Positions 1 to 9,881 of a stretch of DNA of 64,000 nucleotides are shown here, piece after piece. The DNA lies in the NCBI RefSeq assembly GCF_013368755.1, contig NC_049565.1, forward strand, positions 5,270,001-5,334,000, in the 5' to 3' direction. Below the pieces are notes generated by a model that was not told the DNA's origin, did not search any database, and saw only the letters and a program-made list of their open reading frames with translations. Source of the stretch: Talaromyces rugulosus. Its lineage: Eukaryota > Ascomycota > Eurotiomycetes > Eurotiales > Trichocomaceae. Made by a program: the position numbers and the translations under genes. The stretch's first letter is position 1, and the number at the start of each line of letters is the position of its first letter.

Positions 1-670
1 ACTAATATATTGATTATAGTAGTATCTATAATGTTGTTGTGGCAGGACATATAGCGGGAGTGTGAGTAGACTAGGATATTATATATATTATAGAATTTCT
101 ATTAACTGCTTAAGACTATATGTATTGTATTAGTGATGTTTAAGTTGGCTGTTAATAAAGGATTTTAATTATATTTGGGTTGATTGTAGGACTGGAACTG
201 ATTAAACTAGATTATAATTAATAAGTGCTACACGATATTGGATAGCTGGATAGATTTTTAACCTAAGATACAGGAGTTATTCTAGTTAATGACTATAGAT
301 ATCCTTATGGTTATATTGACAGTGATGTTGTCAGCAGTTGATAAGGTCTGGTTATTATAGATATTGTAGTTAATATCTATAGTGGTGCAATAGTACTATA
401 GTCTATATATGATATAGACAAATATTGTATACCATATAGAGCTAATAAAGCCAGATGAAATAGTATAAATGGCATTTATTCAATAGCAGAAGGCCTAATA
501 ACATCCTTAGAAAAAGAAGATGATCATTTATTGTAAGTTAATAGAGGATATCAACATATTAATAGCAATATTAGGGATGTTAATATACTATAGATAAATA
601 GCTAAGGCAGCTAAGCAGTAGGCATTATAGATATTTAGTAAGATAGCTGGTAGGGTCATAATTATAGCGA
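1..670 (+). pseudogene. RecQ-like helicase relic, left part of copy 1
   Basis: AT-rich, stop-ridden sequence that aligns closely with 55300-55975 and 61860-62250 in this window. In those copies the same stretch carries helicase motif I (GKS) and motifs II and III. Conceptual translation ignoring stops reads like the N-terminal half of a RecQ-type DEAH helicase. The stops are TAA and TAG, as expected from RIP. The relic is cut at 670 by the gypsy LTR and resumes at 49318, so it was one element before that insertion. Its 5' part lies outside the window. Confidence 0.75.
666..670. repeat. Left target-site duplication of the gypsy element (AGCGA)
   Basis: AGCGA directly before the left LTR is repeated directly after the right LTR at 49318-49322. 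Removing 671-49322 joins the RecQ relic into a stretch of exactly the same length as the homologous stretch near 55960-55996, so this is a true 5-bp duplication and not chance. Confidence 0.88.
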
Positions 671-999
671 TGTAAAGTGGGTGGTGTCTGAAAGACTTAT
701 ATATGAGGGAGTTGGAACCTACTAGGCTCCGAGGGGGTTCCTACTAGGAGTCGAGGCAGTATATAAAGTAAATAGAGATGGGTTATATTAATATAGAATA
801 AACCGCTTAAGCCCCTTTATCCTGGGAGATGGGGTCTCAAGCTTATAAGCCTGATCTAGATGAGATCCTACTTCCTAACAGGGTTATATTTACCAAGCAT
901 GAGGGGTAGATGCATCCTTTGTAATATATCAACTCAACCCACAGAGGATATACAGGCCTTTATAAGCTGGATCGGCATCCCCAAGCCTGGCACTTCATA
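671..999 (-). repeat. 3' LTR of the gypsy element
   Basis: Nearly identical to 48989-49317. The plus strand starts TGTAAAGTG; the other end is CACTTCATA here and CACTTCACA in the partner, giving short inverted termini. TATA-like boxes occur on both strands. Confidence 0.88.
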
Positions 1000-1928
1000 A
1001 TCCATCCCTCCTGGAAGGGATCGTCCTCGAGACCTTATATCTATAGGTTAGGAATAACCTCATGTCTGACACAGTGGTTGCTATAACAACTGGCTAATCA
1101 AAATAAAAGGCATCACGGTTTCCTGATTTAGAAGGCGATTTAATGCAGCAGTAGATAGGTCCACCTATACGTGTGTTAACATATGAAAACTCCAAAAATA
1201 AATATAGGATATTCCTTATCCACACACAGCAACACCTTGGTATATGCCCCTTATTGATTTCCCTATTAATTAATTTCAAGTTATAAGCTATCACAGATAT
1301 TTTACTAATCTTAAATCATAATAGTTCTTAGAATCAAGCTTTTTTCTTCATTCTATTCTACTTCTACCTCTGCCAACAATAGCTCCCTATACCCCCAAGC
1401 CTATTCATCTCCCAGTTCAGGTGTATATTGACCTATCCTGACATTTTTATAGAAAACCCTAACTTATTATAGGCCTTTAGACTTTACTTATCATAGCCGC
1501 GGTGCTTACCGCCTTACTTTGATAAGTACTTTTTTAAAAAGCTCCTAGTCAGCTTTAAATTAGTTCCTAGTCGAATGGTATAGTGCTTTAGTGTCAATCG
1601 GTTCAACAACTCGTCACCAAGATGTGAATCGGGGTGGGTATTCTGCTAACAGAAGACAAGATGAGAACGTTGTGTAAGGCAATCCTAGGATAAGTAGAGT
1701 ACTATCGCAATGATAGGCTGCAAAGTATGTTGAAGAGTAATAGTAATATGCTATTTGCTTGAGAGAATAAAACACAATGAGCTAGATACATGATGGTAAA
1801 TGAGTGTCCTTATATAGCTGATCCTAAACATAGCGAGCATAGTCGATGCTCTGTTGGCTATGTTGTTGACATATCCAAACATAGTCTGGCTATGTTTGGC
1901 TATGTTCCCTGCATAGTCACGTGCCATG

Positions 1929-2100
1929 GTGCACTTCCACTGACATGGTGCATGCGCACCGCTGGGGTGCATCCGCACCGGGTGTACTCGCACAGGGTAG
2001 GTGGTTCTGCACTAAGTGTATTTGCACGGAAATGGTGCAGCCGCACCATTTAGGGTGTATGTCCACCTGGTGTGTCTTCACTAAACCAGTGCATCTGCAC
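1929..2100. repeat. Array of ten GTG-N6-CAC palindromic 12-mers
   Basis: Units start at 1929, 1948, 1967, 1982, 2001, 2016, 2035, 2055, 2070 and 2089, so spacing is 19, 19, 15, 19, 15, 19, 20, 15 and 19 bp. Examples are GTGCATCCGCAC, GTGTACTCGCAC and GTGCAGCCGCAC. Every unit keeps GTG at the left and CAC at the right while the middle varies. No function is known to me. Confidence 0.75.
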
Positions 2101-2196
2101 TGTCCAGATCACGTGAGTTCTCGTGTAGTCACTTCCGTCTTCGTTCCTACAATTAGCAAGTCTACTCCATAGGAGTTTCAGGCAGCTTGCTTATGT

Positions 2197-2214
2197 AAGT
2201 AGCGTCCGCTACTT
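2197..2214. promoter_or_regulatory. Perfect 8-bp-arm palindrome
   Basis: AAGTAGCG, then TC, then CGCTACTT: perfect 8-bp inverted arms around a 2-bp centre. It lies between the GTG-N6-CAC array and the plus-strand relic ORF and could be a dimeric protein-binding site. Function unknown. Confidence 0.4.
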
Positions 2215-2524
2215 ATCGATTGGCTGAGCGTTCACGATTCTTATGACATTTAGTATCCCAAGTTACCACAGTTATCTCTAAGATTTCTCATAATAATTAT
2301 CCAGCAGTTATTAGATTATTAGCTAACAGATTTAAATAATAAGAAAATGTTTTTACTCCTTTTATTATTATTACCAAAGAGCTTAATACACTCCTCGCTA
2401 TTATAAGTAATTCAATATAGACTTTCTTAAATTAACCTTGATTTCCTCTTCTTAATAGGCTCTATCTCAGAGCCTAGATAGATAGTATATATAGTAGATA
2501 CTAATAGATATATCTAATTTTTAG

Positions 2525-3463
2525 GAAGATTCAGACTTATTATCCTTTGAGCCCGATACCAACATAGCTAACCACCTTAAGTCTGGCCCTGCCAAAGATA
2601 CCACTTTAGCTCCCTTAGCTGAAAACATAATAGAGAATACTGATAAGACTCCTTATTATATATAGGCCACCTCTGAGACATCTATATCAATGGCTTCTGT
2701 CCTAGATATCTCTGATATTCTTCTGTCTAGCGACTAGCCAGACTTTTTAGAATACTATAATCCTTAATCTGGGACTTCTTTGTGTGTACTTAAAGCATAT
2801 AGTCTACATTAGTTAACTAGTCAGGAGTTAGTTTAATTAGTAAGAATCCCTTCTGTATACTTTGATACTGTTTCTATGGCGGATAAATACTTAGTACTTT
2901 AGCAAAGCCATCCCTATTTATATTATATAAAACTAGTAAGCTGCTACCAGAATTTCTATATGTGGTATCTATTAATAAAAAAATATTATTACTGTTTTTA
3001 TTTAAAAGTAAAATATAATTTTATACCAGATTTATAGTTAGCCTTATTCTATATTATATAAGTAATATTCCACTTAAATATATCTTCAGAAGCTATCTAG
3101 GCAGCTATTAATTAGATTTAGATTGTTGAGGAAACACTCTATAAAGAGCTATCCTTATTATCCTTCTAATTATAGATTCGCTTGCTGGAGCTATCTAAAT
3201 TAGACTAAGTTGCAGTATTAAAAGCCCATTTTAACTAAATTAAAAATACTATAAGCTAGATTTTTTAAATCTTAAATTAATAAATAAGTATAATCTCTTT
3301 TAATATTACTTTTAATAAAGCTTTTGTCTAGTCTAGTACTAATAGTAATAAAATAAATATTTTAGTATTATACCTGCTGCTGCTTCTATTACTTCTATTT
3401 TCTCTACTATCTACTGCTATAGCAGTATTTTATAAAGTTTCTCTATATAGGGTAGTCCTTTAA
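2525..3463 (+). pseudogene. RIP-degraded ORF antisense to the gypsy element, with C-terminal membrane segment
   Basis: A single plus-strand frame can be read for about 312 codons. It is broken only by roughly 20 TAA/TAG codons and no TGA, the pattern expected when CAA and CAG glutamine codons are hit by RIP. The preceding bases end in TTTTTAG and could be a splice acceptor, so an upstream exon is possible. The middle looks helical, and the last 40 or so codons hold a strongly hydrophobic Leu/Ile run like one membrane segment. I do not recognise the family. It lies between the gypsy chromodomain end and the 3' LTR on the opposite strand to pol. It may be an extra gene of this retrotransposon or a captured host gene. 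Confidence 0.5.
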
Positions 3464-3838
3464 AATAATAGTTTAATCTTAGTAATTAGTTTTCTTTTAT
3501 TTTTTAAATAATAAAATCTTTTTTTTTATTATACAATTTCCTTATAGAATCTTTATTAAATCTAAAACCTAGTAAAAAAAATAGGAAGAGTAATTCTAAA
3601 GTATAACTAGCTCTCTTTTATAGCTAAGTAATAATCTTTATTAGTAATACTAAGAAATATAATAAAGAATAAAAAAATTATATTTATATACTAGAACAGT
3701 TCTAAGTTAGCTCTGAATTAGAGTCTTTATAGCTCCTAATTAGCTTCAAATAGAAAACTCCAAAATAATAAAGACTAAAAAACCTATTTTTAAGAAAAGA
3801 ATCTATTTTCTTTTTACTTTATAGGCTGCTAACTAATA
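3464..3838 (-). other. AT-rich gypsy remnant abutting the Starship
   Basis: AT-rich RIP sequence with no gene. On the minus strand it follows directly after the chromodomain end that stops at 37714 on the far side of the Starship, so it is the continuation of the retrotransposon and the left flank of the Starship insertion. Confidence 0.55.
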
Positions 3839-3869
3839 ATGTTCGTCCCGGTGAAGGTGGAGGCGTTTT
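3839..3869. repeat. Starship terminal inverted repeat, left (3' end)
   Basis: Begins ATGTTCGTCC and pairs with 37683-37713 read in reverse complement (ATGTCCGTCC). It matches 26 of 31 bp; four of the five differences are transitions. The composition change falls exactly here. Confidence 0.82.
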
Positions 3870-5200
3870 CCTCTCTCGGCGGCCGCTAAACCGGAGGCGG
3901 TCCAGTCCCGCCGATCACTGCCTGTTCGGGTCGACGGTCCACCCCGTTCAGGCATGGCGTCTTCGCTCGCTGCTTTTATCCGAACGCCGGCCGCCGCGCA
4001 TCTATAAAAGGCCGACATCCCTCGCTGTTTTTACAAAACCTCTTTCCACCTCGCTGATCCCCTGGCAGGCGTGCACGAACCTCGTCGGTGGACAGTCGGT
4101 GGCGTCGCAATACCTCATTTCCAGCCCCTCCAGTCACCGCTTCTCCCGACAACGCCTCTGCGCGGATTGGTTCTCGCACACTCCACCATGTGCATGATCG
4201 TTCACCGTGCATGCAATACGACCACAGCCCCTATCTGCCTGGGGACGGCGTGCTCGACATGTCTCAGATGGTCGGTTGAGGGCCCATTCGGTGCCGCTGC
4301 CCCCTCCGTGGAGAGTTCGGACCCGCGGTAGAAGAAGCGGGCTTCAGTCTACAAGCTGGCGCGTGGTCTAAGCTAGACGACGAATTGTCCTGCAAGCCTA
4401 CACCGTCGATATTGATTACTCCTTGGGAGGATGCTGTTCTATCTACACTCTTCTTCCAGATTTGTTGTTAAGATTAGGACCTTGTGGCCACTCTGCGTCG
4501 ACACTCCCATAGTTTGCTGCATGACTAGGAAGAAGCTCTTCAGCAGTCTACGATCTCTGTTCCTGTCAAACCTCTATCACATGCGTCCTGTGCAGACAGC
4601 CGAGCTCTCGGCGCCATGAACAGGGCAGTGCAAACCACTGCAGCTGAAAATAACGGGAATAATTTGGGTCACGATGCTCCACAGGGGTGGTGATGACTAT
4701 GCACGCTGAGCCGGAGCAATTTCCTGTTGGAGATAGCTCTCTGGGCAGCGTAACTTCGCTTGCTGCGGCACGGAGATGGTTGACCACTGGTGACCACTGG
4801 TATAGCGCGTTACGCTACTAATTTCTATGCTGTGGTTAGTTTGACTATTGCTTCATTCATTTTTAATGCTACTACATTACCCAATGGCGAAAATGCCGCA
4901 TCATACTAGGTTGGAAGTGATGGTGATGTGGATTCGTTCTCAAATTTGAGTCTAGACGATCGAGAATGTGTCGGCTGGCTCTTCGATGGCATTGCAGCTG
5001 GAAAATTACTAATCAGGCTTAATGGCTTCTGCCTTCGATCGGTAAGAGGGTAAGGGCCTTTACGCGTTCTATTTTTTGTGACTTGTCTGCTCAGGCATAA
5101 ATAGGCTTATTGTTGCCTCTTTCCCTAGATTCTGGTGTTTATAATTCCAACTCTCTCCCTCCGGCTCCAGTTACTAGTCTCTCTAACCCTGGATTTCACT
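3870..5200. other. Non-coding left end of the Starship with a possible gene scrap
   Basis: No gene could be supported in 3870-4800; its ORFs are short, overlap on both strands and lack recognisable features. A 10-bp direct repeat (TGACCACTGG twice) lies near 4781-4800. From about 4920 to 5041 a plus-strand frame reads like coding sequence (motif SLDDRECVGWLF) and ends at a GTAAGA donor-like site, so this may be one exon or a scrap of a lost gene. A TATA-like box (ATAAATA, 5097-5103) serves the next gene. Confidence 0.4.
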
Positions 5201-6120
5201 ATGGAAAATATCATCTTTGAAGACCCCTCAAGACGTATTCATCAGAAAAGAGTCAAAAGTTCGTTGCCCTTCAAAAAAGATACAATCGACCTCCCGCCAA
5301 TCCACAAACAACGTTCGACTCGTCCGTATCCACCGCGTGATCGGCTGGAAATGGGCGAGTCTGGTTCCATAACATCCTTTAGTGCGTTTTCCTTTTATTG
5401 TGACTGTCTCCGTCTTGTCCTAACCGCACCATAGCTGTTGGAGAGAGAACCGATAGTTATTCTCACGGCCATGGGCACTGTAGTAGCCACGAGCCTCAAA
5501 ATCGCCAAGCTGATGTTGGTGGTCCTGTATCTTTACATGACCTCTTCACGCTAGCTGGTGGTGATGATCAACATTCTACAGACGATGACAACAATGGGAT
5601 TGCGGATGATATTTTTTCTCATCCATCAGAGAATGTGCCATCGTCCGGCAGTATTACTAGTGCGGGAGCCTCGCCAGATTACAGCGACGCTCCAGTCCGC
5701 GATGTTGCTACCCGCCTGGAAGAACAAGCGACCTTTCAATCATCGCCAAAACCGCAGGCGAAGTCGGACAGACATCGCTCAAAACGACATCGCCACGCGC
5801 TCTCTAAGGCACCATCCGTGATATCTGACTCGGAAGACCCCGAGTCTGATTTTGAGGATTCGAAGTCTGACGCCGAAACGGATGGTGACGAAGCTTCAGG
5901 TGGCCGGTGGGAATACACACGCATTGTGGCGCGCCGTATTGATTCTTCTGGTCGTAGGATGGCAAAAGTTAGGTGGAAGGATACGTGGGAGCCTGAGGGC
6001 GAGCTGAATGGCTTGGAGACAGCGTTACTACTTGATGCAAAGCGGAAACAGCGAGAAGAGCAAAGCTCCAAAGAAATATGTCTAAAATGCGGAGCGCGAA
6101 AGCGCAAGAATTTTGCATAA
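5201..6120 (+). CDS. Chromodomain-like protein (Starship cargo)
   Basis: Two exons, 5201-5381 and 5435-6120, with a 53-nt intron (GTGCGT..CATAG) that restores one frame of 288 aa. The ATG at 5201 is chosen because it lies about 100 bp after an ATAAATA box. The middle is low complexity: Ser/Asp/Glu-rich acidic stretches and a basic Arg/Lys/His patch. The C-terminal part (about residues 205-255) resembles a short chromodomain: the run VRWKDTWEPEGEL matches the usual strand plus WEP signature, though the N-terminal strand is weak. The tail ends with a CLKCGARKRK motif. Chromodomains bind modified histone tails, so a chromatin-tethering role is possible but inferred. It converges with the minus-strand gene ending at 6203. 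Confidence 0.68.
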
Positions 6121-6202
6121 AGCACATCTTTGTTGTTACTTTAATATACCTCCTCCGCCACTGCCAGTATTAACAAAAACAAAATCTCAAGCCACATCCG
6201 TC

Positions 6203-6669
6203 TTATCCATCAGCTAGCCTAGCTTCACGAAGATGATCAAGCCTAGTTTTCCCCCATGGATAGAGCTCATCGGTGAATTGGCGGATGTTTAGAAGGAGGT
6301 TTTTTTTGACGGTATCATCCTTAAAAGCACACAAATTCCTGAAAGATCAGCAAATATTGAAAGAATACACGAGGTTTGATCTACTCACATTTCGTTTTCC
6401 ACACAGCGAATGGTGTAAATATCATGAGGGAAGCCTGGGCTAAATTTCCCAGAGAACTTATCCTTCTCAAGATCGATGACAACGTGAATTTTCGAACCTG
6501 GCTGAGATAGATCGCTAGGTGGCTGGATGTGGATAAAGTGACGATCTGATTCTAGCTCTTCTAGGGAACGATTGAACTTCGAGAAATACAGTCGGACAGG
6601 CTTGTACGTATCACTGTAGTCCATCTGGTCCTCTCGAACACGTAAAATCACCCTCTTTGGTTCGCTCAT
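6203..6669 (-). CDS. Unknown protein, 138 aa
   Basis: Two exons on the minus strand, 6389-6669 and 6203-6338, joined by a 50-nt intron (GTGAGT..TTTCAG) that keeps frame to a TAA stop. The ATG at 6669 (protein starts MSEPKRVILRV) follows a TATAAAA box on the minus strand at 6733-6739, about 64 bp upstream. Upstream codons in the same frame lack an ATG. The protein is mixed alpha/beta in appearance, has no signal peptide or membrane segment, and ends in a charged helix-like tail. Family not recognised. It faces the chromodomain-like gene tail to tail, 82 bp apart. Confidence 0.62.
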
Positions 6670-7093
6670 TTTTTTTGTTGGAATGATCGTGATTTTCGTT
6701 TTAGGTTGAGTAGAGAGGATGAAGGCTCGGTCTTTTATATTTCCGATAATACGGGACAACGATTACGATATAAAATACCGTTCGAACTAGTAAAATACAG
6801 AACATCTTTGCGACATGTTACAGTTCAAGATCATCACTCATTATTAGGACAGTAGAAGTAACTAAATTGATTCCAGCTCCAGGTGTCGCATAACAAGCAG
6901 TATTTATAATATACCAAGGTTTTATGCTAATAGAAATTCAAAAGCTATTCTCAATGTGACAAAACCACCACGCCTCAGTAAGTCTCAGTGTTTCAAACCA
7001 TACCCTCCATAGCATTTCCCGCATGGCATAGCGTAGATATCCTGACAGCATGTATTAGTTTGAGCTTTCAATAATCCCACTAGGTACAACTTA
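6670..7093. other. Intergenic region
   Basis: Holds the promoter of the 6669 gene (TATAAAA, minus strand, 6733-6739). No gene seen in the remainder. On the minus strand around 7000-7036 a short frame with CGKCYGGYG follows a good splice-acceptor-like site and could be an untranslated or alternative last exon of the Cys-rich gene ending at 7094. Confidence 0.4.
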
Positions 7094-7345
7094 CTAAAGA
7101 ATCACCATAATTTCAGAGCCTTGAGAACTTGGGGGGGTTTCGCCTTTGCAAGTCGGGCAGCGTCCGTCCTGATTATCGTCGGCTGCGTCAAGAACTCGTG
7201 GAAGATCACGTGTATTACCGGAGGCTGGAACACAGACCTGCTGGTTTGGGCGCTGAAATGCTTGCTGACAACGTTGATAGCCGTATGCGATGCAGTGGCC
7301 ACAGCCACCTCGCCCAGTGAATCGTCGAGTGAGTAAATCACACAT
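7094..7345 (-). CDS. Small Cys-rich protein, 83 aa
   Basis: Single open frame from the ATG at 7345 to the TAG at 7094. The protein has paired cysteines: GCGHC near residue 15, QRC and VCV in the middle, and RCPTC near residue 65. This spacing is typical of a small zinc-binding or disulphide protein. No signal peptide is evident, so an intracellular zinc-binding role is more likely than secretion. A perfect GTAAGT donor overlaps the stop codon; splicing to a CTGTCAG acceptor downstream would regenerate TAG. Function unknown. Confidence 0.55.
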   Translation of the reverse strand: MCDLLTRRFTGRGGCGHCIAYGYQRCQQAFQRPNQQVCVPASGNTRDLPRVLDAADDNQDGRCPTCKGETPPSSQGSEIMVIL

Positions 7346-7652
7346 GATGAGGGTTAAGGCAAGGGGTAGAAGTATCAGACGGAATTGTGAAAAGTTGTCG
7401 CTAGAGACTAAAGTTTGATGGGAACAGTGGATGAGATTTTTTTCTTGCCCGGGAAAGCTGGCATATTTATGTCTTCGCAAAGCAGACGCATATATCAGCA
7501 AAAACTCGGTCCTTATCCCAGAGGAAGTACAGTATTATAAAAGCAGGAATAATGTAATACAATGTTATTGTTACAAGCGGTTACTACATGAGTGTGTTGT
7601 AGAGGATCTAGCCTATTTAGGTTGGAAACAGTACACTAGCGTATCCCTGCTC

Positions 7653-7715
7653 CACCTCTCGCACCTCTCGCACCTCTCGCACCTCTCGCACCTCTCGCAC
7701 CTCTCGCACCTCTCT
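7653..7715. repeat. 9-bp minisatellite (CACCTCTCG), about 7 copies
   Basis: Six perfect tandem copies of CACCTCTCG and a seventh ending in T instead of G. It ends 26 bp before the ATG of the 7742 gene, so it lies in its promoter or 5' leader. A related array with the same period lies at 9394-9537. Confidence 0.9.
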
Positions 7716-7741
7716 CTTCTAACATACCACAACTTCTAGTT

Positions 7742-8825
7742 ATGGGAACGGAGAAGCGTATCTATCGTACGAAAAATGAACTTGACGAACGTGGAAAAAT
7801 CCCGATCAACTACCATGACATCCTTGAGCACCGCCTGGTTATCGCTTGCGGGCCGCGATTCAAGGATCGCCGGCATGGCCCTAAGCAGCGAACAATGGAG
7901 GATATCAGGTCAACGTCAAACCAGAGGAAAGCCCAGAAGGTCTATCTAGACATCTTGGACGAGGATCCTAATATTTTCTTGCCTTTTATTCTCCAGGTCT
8001 CGGAATACACCTGTATCTCCTTTAATGTCTCTCAATTCTGTCAACACCACCAGAAGGCGGCCCCAATTCGTTTGAGCATCGAGGCTAAAAACCTACTAGA
8101 CGACATAGCCACAAGACGTAACTTGCTCCAAGCGCCTAGTTATAAGAAATTGGTGGATTTTTTCTTCCCTCGACCAAAGCCGGTGACGACTGCAGATAGT
8201 GATAAGCACTGGGCATATTCCGCAGCGAGCTTACGAGCAATTCAGAACTTCTTTGGTGATGGCATCTACAATCTTATACAATATGGGCCGATACGGATGC
8301 AGGAAAAAACGCCCCTCACAACAGAATGTGTGAGAATGAAGCTGCCCACAAAGGACTCTCAAGACGCCTTTCTCATACTTGATGTTAAACTGGACAAGGA
8401 GCTTATTAGTGATTTGTTTCCTCGGTTAAGTGACAAATTATTCTCGCTTCTCCAGGAACATCCTTCCGACAGCCACACGGGCTCTTCAGCAGTCAACGCT
8501 AGGCCGGAATGCCTTGGTAAGCAGCGTCTCGTGGGAATGGGAAGTTTTATTCTAATAAATAACGAACGTTATAGACAACGCTTATTTCAGCCTTCATGGG
8601 GCATCTATTGCAGGTGTAACCTCGAATTTCTGCCTTTCCATTTGTCAAGCGATAGAGAAGAATCAACTACGCAAATGGGAGAAAGACAATATGCTCCATG
8701 ATACCACCGACTCCGTTACAATGCAAGTGTATCGGACTCAGCCTCATCACGGAACCATCCATCTGCGTTTATCCTTCCTCGAATCAATCGATATATTGAA
8801 AGACTTGTTTGTACCAGATGTTTGA
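7742..8825 (+). CDS. Unknown protein, 341 aa
   Basis: Two exons, 7742-8516 and 8575-8825; the 58-nt intron (GTAAGC..TTATAG) restores a frame running to TGA at 8825. The first exon starts at the only good ATG, just after the minisatellite. A 57-nt stretch at 7997-8053 begins GT and ends AG in frame; it has no clear branch point, so it is kept as coding (otherwise 322 aa). The protein is soluble, with no signal peptide or membrane span. Its middle has an Arg/Lys/Phe-rich segment near residues 135-145. I do not recognise the family. Its 3' end converges on the minus gene ending at 8835, only 9 bp away. Confidence 0.6.
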
Positions 8826-8834
8826 ATGCGTTCT

Positions 8835-9165
8835 TCAAGCCTTTTCAACGTTTTCGACCATCCATTTGCCCCGAACGATAAAAACACCAACATTTGCTGG
8901 GAGGAGGATTTCTCCGCTTCCTGTTCTATCCCAAATACTATTTCCATTCAGGGTTTGAAAGTCGATGTTTTCGCACTCAGAGCAGTAGAGTTTTCTTTCA
9001 ATCGGTGCAGCCAATATGTATTTGGCCAAGTCATACTTGAAGGGTTCCGGCGACACGGTGAGGGTTTCATTCCAACGCTTTTTCTAAAGAAACATTAAAA
9101 TTTTAATGAACTGAGTGAATCTTGAGAATGCATACCAATATATTCTCGATTTCTGTGTCGGTCAT
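8835..9165 (-). CDS. Unknown small protein with CxxC, 92 aa
   Basis: Two exons on the minus strand, 9136-9165 and 8835-9083. The 52-nt intron (GTATGC..TTTAG) joins a 10-codon first exon (MTDTEIENIL) to the main exon in frame. The protein has one CSEC pair near residue 43, which could be half of a metal site, and a conserved-looking Gly/Trp C-terminal part. No signal peptide or membrane span. Not recognised. It converges with the 341-aa gene, and the pair is bracketed by related 9-bp minisatellites, suggesting they move or act as a unit (inference). Confidence 0.55.
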
Positions 9166-9881
9166 ATCGACCTAAACCCGTAATATCGCACCGAATCCTA
9201 GTTCTGTTAACATGTTAAATGACGAATATAAGCACTCATGAAGAAAAGCAAAGACTTACCGTGACGTTTTTGAATGCCGAGGTCGCAAAAAGACCCCTCA
9301 CAAATTGCGTAGGGTGTTGAAGAAAAAGCAATCTCCCAACCCCACCTTGGCTGCCTGACCTAAGCCACGTGGCTGTGCAAGTTAGAGTTTTTCCACCTCT
9401 CGTACCTCTTGTACCTCTTGTACCTCTTGTACCTCTTGTACCTCTTGTACCTCTTGTACCTCTTGTACCTCTTGTACCTCTTGTACCTCTTGTACCTCTT
9501 GTATCTTTCTTATCTTTCTTACCTCTCTTACCTCACCAAGTATAGCGTCAACTGCCTTCGATACGGTCCAACTGAGAACCAATAATCTAGACATGCCGAC
9601 CTCAAGCCATGATATCGGACCTTTAGCTCAGGATAATCTTAGACCATTGTTTCTTGTGATCAAGCTATAGCCTATAGGCTAACCGTAAACTGGCATTACT
9701 TCCATGTGGATCTCATGTGTATATTACGAAGTGTGTATACTACGAAGCATGTTACCATTCAAAGAAGTGATTCAGCGCGTTAAGAGTAAATCTAGGTATA
9801 AATTGAAGCTTCTTCCTACCTAGACAATTCGTTCAATCCAATTTCCTTTAAAACCAACCCAATTGGAAAGTTTCTTTGATA
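9166..9881. other. Intergenic region with minisatellite and TATA box
   Basis: Contains the promoter of the 9165 gene, the 9-bp minisatellite (9394-9537) and, at 9797-9803, TATAAAT on the plus strand upstream of a small transcript region. No other gene seen. Confidence 0.5.
9394..9537. repeat. 9-bp minisatellite (TACCTCTTG), about 16 copies
   Basis: The first unit is CACCTCTCG, identical to the 7653-7715 array. Eleven exact copies of TACCTCTTG follow (9403-9501), then about four degenerate units (TATCTTTCT, TACCTCTCT and similar). The two consensus units differ only by C/T transitions, and the arrays have the same orientation. Confidence 0.9.

Larger units (their letters stand above)
1000..2524. 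other. Non-coding 3' region of the gypsy element with regulatory-looking repeats
   Basis: No gene recognised. It begins with the polypurine tract at 1000-1012 (minus strand). Around 1800-2260 the sequence is less AT-rich than its surroundings. It contains repeated CATAG/CTATG words (about 1810-1920), an array of GTG-N6-CAC palindromes (1929-2100) and an 18-bp palindrome (2197-2214). The order suggests a promoter-like region for the plus-strand relic ORF that starts near 2525, but this is inference. Confidence 0.5.

Noticed and set aside
1000..1030. Primer-binding site for a plus-strand retroelement
   Set aside because: A TGG occurs 13 bp in from the LTR, but gag and pol read on the minus strand and the tract next to the LTR is purine-rich on that strand.
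3833..4331. Overlapping ORFs on both strands at the left end of the Starship
   Set aside because: Short, overlap each other and cross the terminal repeat; several use non-ATG starts; no recognisable motifs.
7997..8053. 57-nt in-frame intron in the 341-aa gene
   Set aside because: Begins GT and ends AG, but the donor is poor and there is no clear branch site; kept as coding with the uncertainty noted.
9382..9594. 70-aa minus-strand ORF with EVQ repeats
   Set aside because: Translation of the 9-bp minisatellite, no ATG support or splice context.
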